A stretch of 64,000 nucleotides of DNA from Mesorhizobium norvegicum. GTDB taxonomy: Bacteria > Pseudomonadota > Alphaproteobacteria > Rhizobiales > Rhizobiaceae. The DNA is taken from NCBI RefSeq assembly GCF_004919685.1, contig NZ_SMYZ01000034.1, positions 1-64,000 of the forward strand. The letters run 5' to 3'. Below the pieces are notes generated by a model that made no database searches, had not been told where the DNA came from, and saw only the letters and a program-made list of their open reading frames with translations. The position numbers were made by a program, and so were the translations under genes. Below are positions 32,479 to 41,199 of the stretch, piece after piece (position 1 is the first letter of the stretch; each line of letters begins with the position of its first letter).

Positions 32479-33434
32479 AGACGCTCCGGAATTTGCAGGG
32501 GCCTGCCCTCACCTTGGCACTGCTGTGCGGGCTTTGGTTGATCGTGATTGTTGGCCTGCTGGCGCTCAAGCCTTCGGTCTTCAATCTCGGCACCGTCACC
32601 ACCATTCTTCAGTTCTCGACGATCCTGGCCCTGGTCGGCCTTGGACAAGGGCTGGTCATCATGGCCGGCGGCGCCGGCATCGACCTGTCGGTCGGCGGTG
32701 CGGTCTCGCTGTCCGCCATCGTCGCGATGCTTTGCCTCAAGCTGGGATTGCCGCCGGTCCTGCTGCCTGTCGTCTGCATTCTGGCCGGCGCGACGCTCGG
32801 TGCCTTGAACGGATGGCTGGTGAACGGGCTCGCCCTTCTCCCGTTCATTGCGACACTCGGCACCTTCTTCGTCTATTCCGGCGCAGCACTTGCCGTTACA
32901 GGCGGCGCGGCCCAGGCAGGCGTACCCTCCTGGCTGCTTGTGTGGGGGCGCGGCGTCGTCATGGGCATTCCCCTGCCCTTCCTCACCCTTGCCATCCCCT
33001 GCTTTGCGCTGGCCGGCCTGGTGCTGCTCTCGACGGCATGGGGGCGCTGGATCTACGCCATGGGCTTCAACGAACGCTCAGCCAGACTGGTCGGCATTCC
33101 GGTCGATCGCGTACGCTTCATCCTCTACGCCCTGAGTGGCGCGCTCGCCGGCGCCGCCGGGCTTGTCTCGATCGCCTGGCTCGGCAGCGGCAGGCCCAAT
33201 ATCGGCCAGAACCTCGAACTCGAATCGCTGACTGCCGCCATGCTTGGAGGCATCGCCATCACCGGCGGGCGTGGCGGCGTTGGCGGCGTGTTCGCGGCCG
33301 TCCTGCTGCTGGTCACGCTGAAGACCGGCCTTCTGCAATTGAACATCAACACGGTTTGGCAGGTGGGAATTGTCGGCGCCCTTCTGGTTTTCGTCCTTCT
33401 CGCCGACCGACTTTCCCAACGTTGGAGATCATGA
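32475..33434 (+). CDS. Sugar-type ABC permease 2 (RbsC-like)
   Basis: Second permease, 319 residues: GLGQGLVIMAGGAGIDLSVG, LPFIATLGTFFVYSGAALAV, MGFNERSARLVGIPVDRVRF, LESLTAAMLGGIAITGGRGG. The two permeases differ enough to form a heterodimer. Its stop overlaps the start of the M20 gene (ATGA), so import and catabolism are coupled in translation. Confidence 0.9.
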   Translation: MKTLRNLQGPALTLALLCGLWLIVIVGLLALKPSVFNLGTVTTILQFSTILALVGLGQGLVIMAGGAGIDLSVGGAVSLSAIVAMLCLKLGLPPVLLPVVCILAGATLGALNGWLVNGLALLPFIATLGTFFVYSGAALAVTGGAAQAGVPSWLLVWGRGVVMGIPLPFLTLAIPCFALAGLVLLSTAWGRWIYAMGFNERSARLVGIPVDRVRFILYALSGALAGAAGLVSIAWLGSGRPNIGQNLELESLTAAMLGGIAITGGRGGVGGVFAAVLLLVTLKTGLLQLNINTVWQVGIVGALLVFVLLADRLSQRWRS

Positions 33435-34750
33435 TGCCGTCCATGGAAGAGATCATTGCCGCGCGCGTCGAGGCAAGCGCCGACCGTATTGTCGAAACGC
33501 TGAGCGATCTCGTCGCCTTCCCCTCGATCGTGAAATCCAATCCGAAGGAGGCCGGCCCCGGCGAGCGCGATTGCCAGCTGTATCTGCAAAAGCGCATCGA
33601 GGCGCTCGGCTTCTCGACCGATCTGTGGGACCCGGATGGCCCGGCACTCTACGAAAAATACAAGGGGCGCGCCGGCGCCAACAAGGGCAGGACGTTCGAA
33701 GGCAGGCCCAACCTCGGCGGCGTCTTGAAGGGCACGGGCGGTGGCCGCTCCATCATGCTGACCGGCCATATCGATGTCGTCCCGCCGGGCGCTGCCGGAC
33801 ACTGGACAACCGACCCGTTCCAGCCCGTCCTCAAGGACGGATTTCTGCACGGCCGCGGCACCGTCGACATGAAAGGCGGCGTCGCCTGCATGTTGATGGC
33901 CGTTGAAATCCTGAAGGGACTCGACATTGCTTTGTCCGGCGACATCGTCTTCACCACCGTCGTCGACGAGGAAATCGGCGGCATGGGATCGCTGGCCATG
34001 GTCGATCGCGGCTTTCACGCCGACGCCGGCATCATGACCGAACCGACGGCGAACAGGATCGCACCACTCTGTCACGGCATTCTGTGGGGGAAGATCATCA
34101 TTGACGGCATAGGCGGGCATGCGGAACTGACGCCCAATGCCTGGTATTCGAGCGGCCCGGTCGATGCCGTCCAGCTTTGCCGGCAAATCCTCGACGGCAT
34201 CGACATCCTCAACCGGCGCTGGATGTTCGATCCCAGAAAGAACCATCCGCTGATGGACCTGCCCAATCAGATCATCGTCACCCAGATGAGCGCCGGCGAA
34301 CATCCCTCCTCCATGGCAGGGCGCGGCGAGATCATCATCGACGCCCAGTATCTGCCAAGCGAGCATGACGAGTTCAAACTGGGCGGCAACGTCAAACGCG
34401 AAATCGAAGAGCACATCGCCAATGTCTGCCAGGCAGACCCCTATCTGCGTCAGCACCCTGCCCGCGTCGAATGGATCCTCGATGCCGATTGCGCCGAGAT
34501 CCCGTCGGACAACCCGTTCGTCGGCGTCTTCCAGGAAGCGGTCAAGGAAGCCAACCTCTCGCCGGTGCTGAGTGGTTTCGGCGCGCACAGCGACATCGGC
34601 CTGCCGACCGGCCTTGGCAACACCCCGACCGTCAACTTCGGTCCCGGAGACCCGGCGCAGGCGCATCAGCCGAACGAACGCGTTTCGGTGCGCGATCTCG
34701 TCGATTGCACCAAGGCAATTGCAATTGCCGTCGAGAAATGGTGCCGCTAA
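33431..34750 (+). CDS. M20-family amidohydrolase (ArgE/DapE type)
   Basis: Cytoplasmic metal-dependent deacylase of 439 residues. Zinc ligands and base follow the M20 pattern: MLTGHIDVVPPG (His, Asp), HGRGTVDMKGGVACMLMAVE (Asp), VDEEIGGMGSLAMVD (the EE base/ligand pair), ADAGIMTEPTANRI (Glu) and a final His in DPAQAHQPNERVS. The family cleaves N-acyl, N-carbamoyl or peptide bonds. In this operon it probably removes an acyl or amide group from the imported compound, by inference. The long frame upstream of 33431 lies in the permease gene and is discarded. Confidence 0.88.
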   Translation: MMPSMEEIIAARVEASADRIVETLSDLVAFPSIVKSNPKEAGPGERDCQLYLQKRIEALGFSTDLWDPDGPALYEKYKGRAGANKGRTFEGRPNLGGVLKGTGGGRSIMLTGHIDVVPPGAAGHWTTDPFQPVLKDGFLHGRGTVDMKGGVACMLMAVEILKGLDIALSGDIVFTTVVDEEIGGMGSLAMVDRGFHADAGIMTEPTANRIAPLCHGILWGKIIIDGIGGHAELTPNAWYSSGPVDAVQLCRQILDGIDILNRRWMFDPRKNHPLMDLPNQIIVTQMSAGEHPSSMAGRGEIIIDAQYLPSEHDEFKLGGNVKREIEEHIANVCQADPYLRQHPARVEWILDADCAEIPSDNPFVGVFQEAVKEANLSPVLSGFGAHSDIGLPTGLGNTPTVNFGPGDPAQAHQPNERVSVRDLVDCTKAIAIAVEKWCR

Positions 34751-34782
34751 ACATCACCAGCACACGAACGGAACCATTGGGC

Positions 34783-35403
34783 ATGCCTCGAGACAGCAAG
34801 CAACCATGGCCCCTCGACAGGGAGCGCGCGGCGCTTCTGGTCATCGATATGCAAAGGGATTTCGTCGATCAGGGCGCCGTCATGGAGGTGGCGGCTGCGG
34901 GCCACCGCATTCCGGCCATGCGGCAAGTTATCGACGCCTGCCGCGCCGCCAGCATACCGGTCATCTATACCAGGCATGTTCTAAGCGACAATTTCGACAT
35001 TTCGCCGCTGGAGACGACCTACCAGCCCAGGCTGAGAACCACGGGCATGCGGGAAGGCAGTGCCGGGGTGGAGATCGTGGCCGATCTTGCGCCGCTTCCT
35101 GGCGACATCATCGTCGACAAGCACCGCTTCGATGCCTTCTACAACACGCGTCTCGACACGGTGCTACGCAACATCCGCGGCACTGGCAAAGTGGACACGG
35201 TCATCATCATCGGCACTGTGACCAGCATCTGCTGCGAATCGACCGCGCGCAGCGCTTTCATGCACGACTACAAAGTCGCCTTCATCGGTGATGCCAATGG
35301 CGGGTTGGACGATGCCTCTCACAACGCAACACTCGACGTTATCGGTAAGGTTTTCGGGCGCGTTTTGACGGCAGGGGAGCTCGCCGAAGAGATTCGAGGC
35401 TGA
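34783..35403 (+). CDS. Isochorismatase-like cysteine hydrolase
   Basis: Protein of 206 residues of the isochorismatase/nicotinamidase superfamily: ALLVIDMQRDFVDQGAVMEV (catalytic Asp), VDKHRFDAFYNTRLDTVLRN (Lys) and IIIGTVTSICCESTARSAFM (cis-peptide and catalytic Cys). Members hydrolyse amides, ureido or carbamoyl groups such as N-carbamoylsarcosine, biuret or ureidoacrylate. It supports the idea that the imported substrate carries an amide or ureido group. ATG 34783 is used; an overlapping in-frame ATG at 34738 is possible. Confidence 0.85.
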   Translation: MPRDSKQPWPLDRERAALLVIDMQRDFVDQGAVMEVAAAGHRIPAMRQVIDACRAASIPVIYTRHVLSDNFDISPLETTYQPRLRTTGMREGSAGVEIVADLAPLPGDIIVDKHRFDAFYNTRLDTVLRNIRGTGKVDTVIIIGTVTSICCESTARSAFMHDYKVAFIGDANGGLDDASHNATLDVIGKVFGRVLTAGELAEEIRG

Positions 35404-35454
35404 GCGAGCCCAGCGTATTGCTGCCTTGGTACGGCGTTCCGGTCACGGCGGACC

Positions 35455-35540
35455 GGTGTTGCAGCGACCCGGCAAGCTGCCACTCGTCATTTAAGCCGGC
35501 AAGGTCGAAATCCGCCTCGCCCTGATCGGCGATGACCGCG
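35455..35540 (-). pseudogene. Short remnant related to the gene at 49533-50060
   Basis: On the minus strand this stretch encodes GEADFDLAGL in a short open context, matching the C-terminal GRGEADFDLAGLGEAV of the exported protein near 49.55 kb; the DNA agrees over about 80 bp with gaps. It appears to be a detached piece of a paralog, in the gap between the hydrolase and the LysR pseudogene. Confidence 0.4.
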
Positions 35541-35574
35541 GTTGAGATCGACCTTGGAAAGAACCTGCCGTATC

Positions 35575-36482
35575 TTAAAATAAGCGGGTGCCTCCGCTCA
35601 TATTTTCCTCAAGCGCGGTTCGGAATTCTCGTTCGAACGCCTGTTGAAGCATGGACGATACTTGAGCCCTGTTTCGGGTCATGTAGATGTGGCAAAGAAG
35701 ATGGGGGCTGAAGGGACGTATCGTCAATTTACCCGCCCATCGAGCCGCCGAGAACGGGTCGACGATCGAGACCCCCAGGCCTTGTGCGACCAAGGCACAC
35801 GCCGTATCGGCGAACGGTGTTTCGAAACGATAGTCGACGGCAACGCCGGCGTGATCCAGGACGCGCTCAATATCCTGCCGGGTGCGATCCTCGCGGCCAA
35901 GCGCAATGAACTCCTGCCCTTCGAACTGGGGCGCGAAAATCACGCTGTCATTGGCGAACGCATGGTCAAGCGGCGCTACGCAAACGCATTCCGTTTGAAA
36001 AATCAGATCGCAAGCGATGGCGGAATCCACCACCGGCATCTGAATGAGGCCGAGGTCGATCTCTTTGTTTGCCGTCAATTCCGCAATCCGCAGTGAGGCC
36101 GCCGGAAAAATGCTCATGCGGGCCTTTGGGTGGTGTCCGGCAAATGACTTCAGAAAACGGGGTAAGACGATGCTTGCAAGCGCCGGATAGACCCCGATCA
36201 TCAGTCGCCCGGCTTCCAATTGCCTGATGTCCCCAGCCAGGCGCCGTATCCTCGCCATTCCCTTGACGATCCGCGCCCGACCTCTTCGTTGAGAAGCATG
36301 GCTTCCGCTGTCGGAACCAGGCGTCCCGCCCGCCGAATGAAAAGCGGGATTTTCAAGGCATGTTCCAGGTTCGAGATATGCGCGCTGACCGAGGGCTGGG
36401 CGATATGCAAAAGGTCGCTCGCGCCGGTCACCGTTCCGGCCTCCATGACGGCTCGGAATGCCTCGAGCTGCTTGTAGTTCAT
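35575..36482 (-). pseudogene. LysR-family regulator broken by a frameshift
   Basis: The N-terminal HTH (MNYKQLEAFRAVMEAGTVTG, SDLLHIAQPSVSAHISNLEH, ALKIPLFIRRAGRLVPTAEA) is in one frame to LLNEEVGR near 36285. The effector domain continues in another frame from RARIVKGMARIRRLAGDIRQ, through MIGVYPALASIVLPRFLKSF and VAQGLGVSIVDPFS, to 35575. One base gained or lost near 36270-36290 would restore a protein of about 300 residues. It is divergent from the amino-acid importer and would have regulated it. Sequencing error is the alternative. Confidence 0.8.
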
Positions 36483-36561
36483 CGACCATCCCCGAGCGGT
36501 TCGCGTCAGCCAACCATAGGTAAAAGCTATGCTTCGCGCAATATTTCATATTGGAATGCTT

Positions 36562-36573
36562 CGGAATATTCCG
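36562..36573. promoter_or_regulatory. Palindrome between the LysR pseudogene and the amino-acid importer
   Basis: CGGAATATTCCG is a perfect 12-bp palindrome; GGAAT and TTGGAATGC lie close by, giving an array of GGAAT/ATTCC half-sites. It is a plausible LysR site in the 249-bp divergent promoter region, which holds no gene. Confidence 0.4.
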
Positions 36574-36731
36574 TTTTAATCGACCTCAACAAGCCGTTTT
36601 GGCCAGCCTTGAATAGATATTCGCCGACCTGGGACGACTGACGCCCTCGCTTTGCCTGAGTGAGGATATTTGTTTTTCCTATCGTCTGCGGTGAGGCTGT
36701 GGGTGTTTCATAACAAGAGAGGGAGCCTCAC

Positions 36732-37574
36732 ATGATCAGAAATACCATCCTGGCGGCAGCGCTATCGCTGGCTGGCCTTTATTCATGTGGCGGGGCCTTG
36801 GCGCAGAACGCGACCCATATCCGCATCGCAACGGAAGGCGCCTATGCGCCGTGGAACTATACGCTCCCGGATGGCACGCTCGCCGGCTACGAGATCGATC
36901 TTGCCAAGGAACTGTGCAAGCGCATGAAGGCGCAATGCGAGATCGTCGCACAGAACTGGGATGGGATGCTGCCGGCGCTGAACGCCGGGAAATTCGATGC
37001 GATCATCGCATCCATGGGTGTGACTCCCGAGCGGGCGCAGGTGGCCGCATTTTCGGATCCCTATTCCACCGCGCCCAACGCTTTCTTGGCGCTGAAGGGC
37101 AGTGGTTTGGCCGCGGCCCTTCCCTGGCATGACAAATTCGACCTCCGCGACAATGCCTCCGGATCAAAGGAGATTGTCGAAAAGCTCGACGTGGCGCTCA
37201 AGGGCAAGGTCTTGGGCATCCAGGGATCGACCACCGCCGGCAAATTTGTCGATGAGTATCTGAAGGACGTGGTCACGGTCAGATCCTACAAGACGCAGGA
37301 CGAGGCCAATCTCGATATTCTGGCGGGTCGAATCGACCTCACAATGGCCAATATCACGGTTCTCGCCGAGGCTCTGAAGCGGCCTGACATGGCTGAGGCG
37401 GAACTCGTAGGACCGACCTTTCTCCTGGCCAGCGGAACAAGCGTGGCCTTTCGTAAGAGCGACACAGCATTGAAGGATAGGTTCAACGCAGCGATTCACG
37501 ATGTCAACGCCGACGGGTTCAACAAGGCGCTGACGGAAAAATGGTTCGGCGTCGATATCTCCGTGAAGAACTGA
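36732..37574 (+). CDS. Polar amino-acid/opine-type ABC substrate-binding protein
   Basis: Periplasmic protein of 280 residues (SBP_bac_3) with signal MIRNTILAAALSLAGLYSCG (cleavage near ALA). Family landmarks are IRIATEGAYAPWNYTLPDGT, GYEIDLAKELCKRMKAQCEI, WDGMLPALNAGKFDAIIASM and LGIQGSTTAGKFVDEYL. It is like HisJ/ArgT and the opine-binding OccT/NocT proteins, so arginine, ornithine, lysine or an opine are possible ligands. SD AGAGGGAG precedes the ATG. A strong hairpin follows the gene. Confidence 0.9.
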   Translation: MIRNTILAAALSLAGLYSCGGALAQNATHIRIATEGAYAPWNYTLPDGTLAGYEIDLAKELCKRMKAQCEIVAQNWDGMLPALNAGKFDAIIASMGVTPERAQVAAFSDPYSTAPNAFLALKGSGLAAALPWHDKFDLRDNASGSKEIVEKLDVALKGKVLGIQGSTTAGKFVDEYLKDVVTVRSYKTQDEANLDILAGRIDLTMANITVLAEALKRPDMAEAELVGPTFLLASGTSVAFRKSDTALKDRFNAAIHDVNADGFNKALTEKWFGVDISVKN

Positions 37575-37630
37575 AGAGAGCCAGAGCCAGCAGCTTCGGG
37601 TCTCTCCGCGATTGTCGCCACCTGACGCGA

Positions 37631-37656
37631 TGAGCGACCCGCAGCCGGGTCGCTCA
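37631..37656 (+). other. Intercistronic RNA hairpin after the amino-acid-binding protein gene
   Basis: TGAGCGACCCG (37631-37641), loop CAGC, CGGGTCGCTCA (37646-37656): a perfect 11-bp stem without a T-tract between binding-protein and permease genes. It is expected to stabilise the upstream message or act as a partial terminator, setting more binding protein than permease. Confidence 0.6.
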
Positions 37657-37700
37657 CTTCGTATCTCCCATGCAGCTCGTTTCAGGGAAGTCAGCCCACA

Positions 37701-38414
37701 ATGACAGCTTCCGATTTCGTTCTGGGATTTGGCGAGGCCGGCTGGGGAGCGGCACTGCTTCAAGCCGCGATGATGACCCTTGCCGTGGCATTGACCGGCT
37801 ACGCGTTCGGCCTCGTGGTTGGAAGCTTGGGCGCATGGGCAAAGATCAAGGGAGGTACACTTCTGCGGTTGATTGCAGATGCCTACACCACGGTGCTCCG
37901 CGGCATACCTGACATTCTCGTCATCTATCTCTTCTACTTCGGTTCAAGCGCGGTTCTGACACCGTTGGCAGGTCTGTTCGGCATTTCGGGTTTCGTCAGC
38001 CTGCCGGGCTTCATGGCCGGCGCGCTGGCGATTGGGCTGGTGTCCGGTGCTTATCAGGCCGAAGTCATGCGTGGCGCTTATCGCGCGGTTTCGCCCGGAG
38101 AGATCGAAGCGGCGATCGCCGCCGGCATGTCCCGCATGACGCTGTTCCGCCGGATCATCGCGCCACTGGTATTGAGGTACGCACTGCCGGGTCTCGGCAA
38201 TGTGTGGCAATTGGTGCTCAAGGAATCTGCCTTGGTCTCGGTCACCGGGCTCGTGGAAATCCTGCGGCAGGCGCAGATCGGCGCCGGATCGACCGGCCAG
38301 CCATTCACATTCTTCTTCGCCGCCGCCGTTCTGTATCTGGCCATTTCGTCGTTCTCGACATGGCTTCTACGGCGGACCGAGGGGCGACTCACGCTTGGCT
38401 CGAGGCGTGCCTGA
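37701..38414 (+). CDS. Polar amino-acid ABC permease 1 (HisQ/OccQ type)
   Basis: Inner-membrane permease of 237 residues. LLQAAMMTLAVALTGYAFGL starts the helices, then LRGIPDILVIYLFYFGSSAV and the EAA loop EIEAAIAAGMSRMTLFRRII. It ends VTGLVEILRQAQIGAGSTGQ. It pairs with the next permease, whose ATG shares a base with its stop. Confidence 0.9.
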   Translation: MTASDFVLGFGEAGWGAALLQAAMMTLAVALTGYAFGLVVGSLGAWAKIKGGTLLRLIADAYTTVLRGIPDILVIYLFYFGSSAVLTPLAGLFGISGFVSLPGFMAGALAIGLVSGAYQAEVMRGAYRAVSPGEIEAAIAAGMSRMTLFRRIIAPLVLRYALPGLGNVWQLVLKESALVSVTGLVEILRQAQIGAGSTGQPFTFFFAAAVLYLAISSFSTWLLRRTEGRLTLGSRRA

Positions 38415-39130
38415 TGGATATTCCATTCCTGTACGAAACACTGCTGAAACTTCTGACGGGGGTGCCGCTCACATTGCAGCTCGCGGTATCCTCGCTGGGG
38501 CTGGGTGCCATCTTGGCTGTCATTCTCGCCCTGGCGCGGCTGTCCGGTTTGCGGCTCCTGGCCTGGCCCGCGTCCTGCTACGTTTTCATCTTCCGCTCCA
38601 CGCCGCTGCTTGTGCAGATTTTTCTGATCTATCATGGTCTTGGTCAGTTCCATGGTGTGCGGGCCAGTTTTCTCTGGCCGATTCTGCGCGAACCTTACTG
38701 GTGCGCGCTCATCGCATTGACCTTGAACACGGCCGCCTATTCCTGTGAAATCGTTCGCGGTGCATTGCTGTCGGTTCCTCCCGGCCAGATTGAGGCTGCG
38801 CGGGCATGCGGCATGTCGAGTTTCACGCTCCACCGCCGCGTCGTCTTCCCGCTTGCCTTGCGCCATGCATTGCCGGGATACGGCAACGAGTTCATCCTGA
38901 TGATAAAATCGACGGCGCTGGCCTCCATCATCACCCTGATGGAGGTGACCGGCCTGGCGGCACAGCTCATTTCCGAATCCTTCCGTGCCATCGAAATCCT
39001 GATCGTGGCGGCCGCGATCTATCTCTTCATCAATTTTATCGTCACGCGCCTCGTTCAGTGGGCCGAATACGCGCTGAGCGCCGATCTAAGGCCGCCTCCG
39101 GCGGCACTTGAGCAAGGAGGAGCCTTATGA
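38414..39130 (+). CDS. Polar amino-acid ABC permease 2 (HisM/OccM type)
   Basis: Permease of 238 residues: LTGVPLTLQLAVSSLGLGAI, FIFRSTPLLVQIFLIYHGLG and EAA loop QIEAARACGMSSFTLHRRVV, then FILMIKSTALASIITLMEVT. ATG 38414 is used; the frame extending upstream lies in permease 1. Its end overlaps the ATPase start by ATGA. Confidence 0.9.
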   Translation: MDIPFLYETLLKLLTGVPLTLQLAVSSLGLGAILAVILALARLSGLRLLAWPASCYVFIFRSTPLLVQIFLIYHGLGQFHGVRASFLWPILREPYWCALIALTLNTAAYSCEIVRGALLSVPPGQIEAARACGMSSFTLHRRVVFPLALRHALPGYGNEFILMIKSTALASIITLMEVTGLAAQLISESFRAIEILIVAAAIYLFINFIVTRLVQWAEYALSADLRPPPAALEQGGAL

Positions 39131-39909
39131 CTGACCAGCTCAAGCCAGCCGTACGCCTGACGGAGCTACGCAAGAGCTTCGGCGCCTTTGAGGTGCTCAA
39201 AGGTATCTCGCTCGAGGCGATGGAAGGCGACGTCGTCTCCATCCTCGGCTCCTCCGGATCCGGCAAGTCTACGATGCTGCGCTGCATCAATATGCTAGAA
39301 ACGCCCGATAGCGGGCGGATCGAGGTCGGTGGAGAGGCTATCCAGCTGAAGCAGGCGGGCGGCAGGACGCGGCCGGCCGACAGGCACCAGTTGCAGCGCA
39401 TGCGCGCGAGTATCGGCATGGTGTTTCAGAACTTTAATCTCTGGTCTCATATGACGATCCTGGAAAACCTGATCGAGGCGCCTATCCATGTTCAGAAGCG
39501 TCCCCGCGCCGATTGTGTGGATGAGGCTGAGGCGCTTTTGGAAAAGGTCGGCATTGCCGAGAAGCGCAATCATTATCCCGCCCATCTGTCCGGCGGTCAG
39601 CAGCAGCGCGCGGCGATCGCCCGTGCGCTGGCCCAGCACCCGAAGGTCATGCTTTTCGACGAGCCAACCTCCGCGCTCGACCCGGAACTTGTCGGCGAGG
39701 TCCTGCGTGTCATGCGCGCGCTCGCGGAGGAAGGCAGGACGATGCTCGTCGTTACCCATGAAATGGGCTTCGCCAGGGACGTCTCCAGCAAAGTCGTGTT
39801 CCTGCACAAGGGCGCGGTCGAGGTGGAAGGTTCTCCACACGAGATGTTCGCCGCTGGCCGATCCGACTGCTTCCGGCAATTCCTGTCCGGCAGCAACGGC
39901 TTGAGGTGA
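39127..39909 (+). CDS. Polar amino-acid ABC ATPase (HisP/OccP type)
   Basis: ATPase of 260 residues. Walker A LGSSGSGKSTMLRCINML, Q-loop GMVFQNFNLWSHMTILENLI, signature LSGGQQQRAAIARALAQ, Walker B VMLFDEPTSALDPELVGEVL and H-loop VTHEMGFARDVSSKVVF. The FNLW Q-loop and the LDPELVGEVL string are typical of the basic-amino-acid and opine ATPases. Confidence 0.92.
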   Translation: MTDQLKPAVRLTELRKSFGAFEVLKGISLEAMEGDVVSILGSSGSGKSTMLRCINMLETPDSGRIEVGGEAIQLKQAGGRTRPADRHQLQRMRASIGMVFQNFNLWSHMTILENLIEAPIHVQKRPRADCVDEAEALLEKVGIAEKRNHYPAHLSGGQQQRAAIARALAQHPKVMLFDEPTSALDPELVGEVLRVMRALAEEGRTMLVVTHEMGFARDVSSKVVFLHKGAVEVEGSPHEMFAAGRSDCFRQFLSGSNGLR

Positions 39910-39971
39910 ACCGACCGCGTTCCCCATACATTCAATATTCACGACAAAATATCTGAGAAGGACCCGATACA

Positions 39972-41144
39972 ATGACCACACAGACCACCGCGTCTGAAAT
40001 CGTGATCGTCGGAGGCGGTATCTACGGTGCGAGCCTCGCCTACCAACTGGCGCAGGCCGGCAAGACCGTTACACTGCTCGAGGCCGACGACATCGCGGCC
40101 GGCGCGTCGGGCGGCTCCGGTGAACGAGGCGTGCGTGCAAACAGCCGCGACTTGCGGGAACTGCCGATAGCGACTGTCGGCTTTCCGCTCTGGACGAAGT
40201 ACCAGGAGCAGTTCGAAGGCGGCGTTGGCTATCGACGGATCGGCGGGCTTCATCTCTTCAATATTCCCGACGGCGCTCATGAGCATGAAGTGCGCGGCAC
40301 CATGGAAGCCATGACAATGGTGCAGAACGCGCTTGGTGTTTCTTCCCAGCTTCTCAACCGCGACGAAACGCTGGAGCGTGAGCCGGAGTTGTCGGGGGAT
40401 CTGATCGGTTCGATCTATTGCAGGGGTGACGGTGTATGCGACCACACCTTCGCCACGCTGGCATTCGCCAAACAAGCGCGTAAGGCTGGAGCGAGCCTGC
40501 GCACCGGCACGCGCGTCACTGAAATCCTCCACAAGAAAGGGCGGGCAACAGGGGTTGGGCTGACGAGTGGAGAAGTCGTGCCGGTTGGCGAGAAACTCGT
40601 TCTCCTGACCAACAGCGGCGTGCTGCCCCTGCTGAAACCGGTTCTCCAGCCACAAGAAATCCTGCCCGTCATCACGCAGATACCGCAGATGATGTACGTC
40701 ACCAACCCACACGACAAAAAGATCAATCATCTTCTAGGCCATGCCTACCGCAAGCTATCGGTGAAGCAGATCCAGGATGGAACGTTGATGCTTTCGGGCG
40801 GCCACAGCGTCGCCTATTCGCAGGCGGGGCGTTGGAAGGGATCGCTCCGTTCGACAGCTCTCGGCCTGGCCGATGCCATCGCGACCTTGCCCTTCATCGA
40901 CGAGTCCTCCTTCCTGAAGGTCGATGCTTCCCGTGTCGAGAGTTGTGCAATCGACGGCATCCCGATTGTCGATACATCAGCTGCCTTGCAGAACACCATC
41001 TATGGATTTGCCTGGACTGGCCATGGCTTCGCCATCGCCCTTGGCTTCACCAAATACCTCACTGATTGGATTGTCGGCGGTGAAAAGCCGCAAGCGCTCG
41101 AGGTTTTTTCGGCAAAACGGTTTCATGAGCCATTTTCCAACTGA
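39972..41144 (+). CDS. DAO-family FAD oxidoreductase (D-amino-acid / sarcosine / opine oxidase-like)
   Basis: Flavoenzyme of 390 residues. The N-terminal Rossmann motif is IVIVGGGIYGASLAYQLAQA with acid at LLEADDIAAGASGG. Family features include YRRIGGLHLF, RDETLEREPELSGDLIGSIY, GDGVCDHTFATLAFAKQARK and a C-terminal FAD segment IYGFAWTGHGFAIALG. It would oxidise a secondary or D-amine to an oxo acid. Behind an OccT/HisJ-type importer, an N-substituted amino acid or opine is a reasonable substrate, but sarcosine or a D-amino acid is equally possible. Confidence 0.85.
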   Translation: MTTQTTASEIVIVGGGIYGASLAYQLAQAGKTVTLLEADDIAAGASGGSGERGVRANSRDLRELPIATVGFPLWTKYQEQFEGGVGYRRIGGLHLFNIPDGAHEHEVRGTMEAMTMVQNALGVSSQLLNRDETLEREPELSGDLIGSIYCRGDGVCDHTFATLAFAKQARKAGASLRTGTRVTEILHKKGRATGVGLTSGEVVPVGEKLVLLTNSGVLPLLKPVLQPQEILPVITQIPQMMYVTNPHDKKINHLLGHAYRKLSVKQIQDGTLMLSGGHSVAYSQAGRWKGSLRSTALGLADAIATLPFIDESSFLKVDASRVESCAIDGIPIVDTSAALQNTIYGFAWTGHGFAIALGFTKYLTDWIVGGEKPQALEVFSAKRFHEPFSN

Positions 41145-41199
41145 TGCTGTCGCCCAAAATGCCCCCCGCTGGTGGCAACACGGGACGGATGGGCAATGC

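Noticed and set aside
32525..33430. Upstream extension of the M20 hydrolase frame by about 300 codons
   Set aside because: The extension runs through the permease gene in another frame and reads as Arg-rich nonsense; ATG 33431 overlaps the permease stop in normal operon fashion.
33125..34666. 513-codon minus-strand frame opposite the permease and M20 genes
   Set aside because: Both sense genes show full family motifs and overlapping starts and stops; the antisense translation shows none.
35439..35456. Short hairpin after the isochorismatase gene as a terminator
   Set aside because: The stem is only 6 bp with no T-tract, too weak to call.
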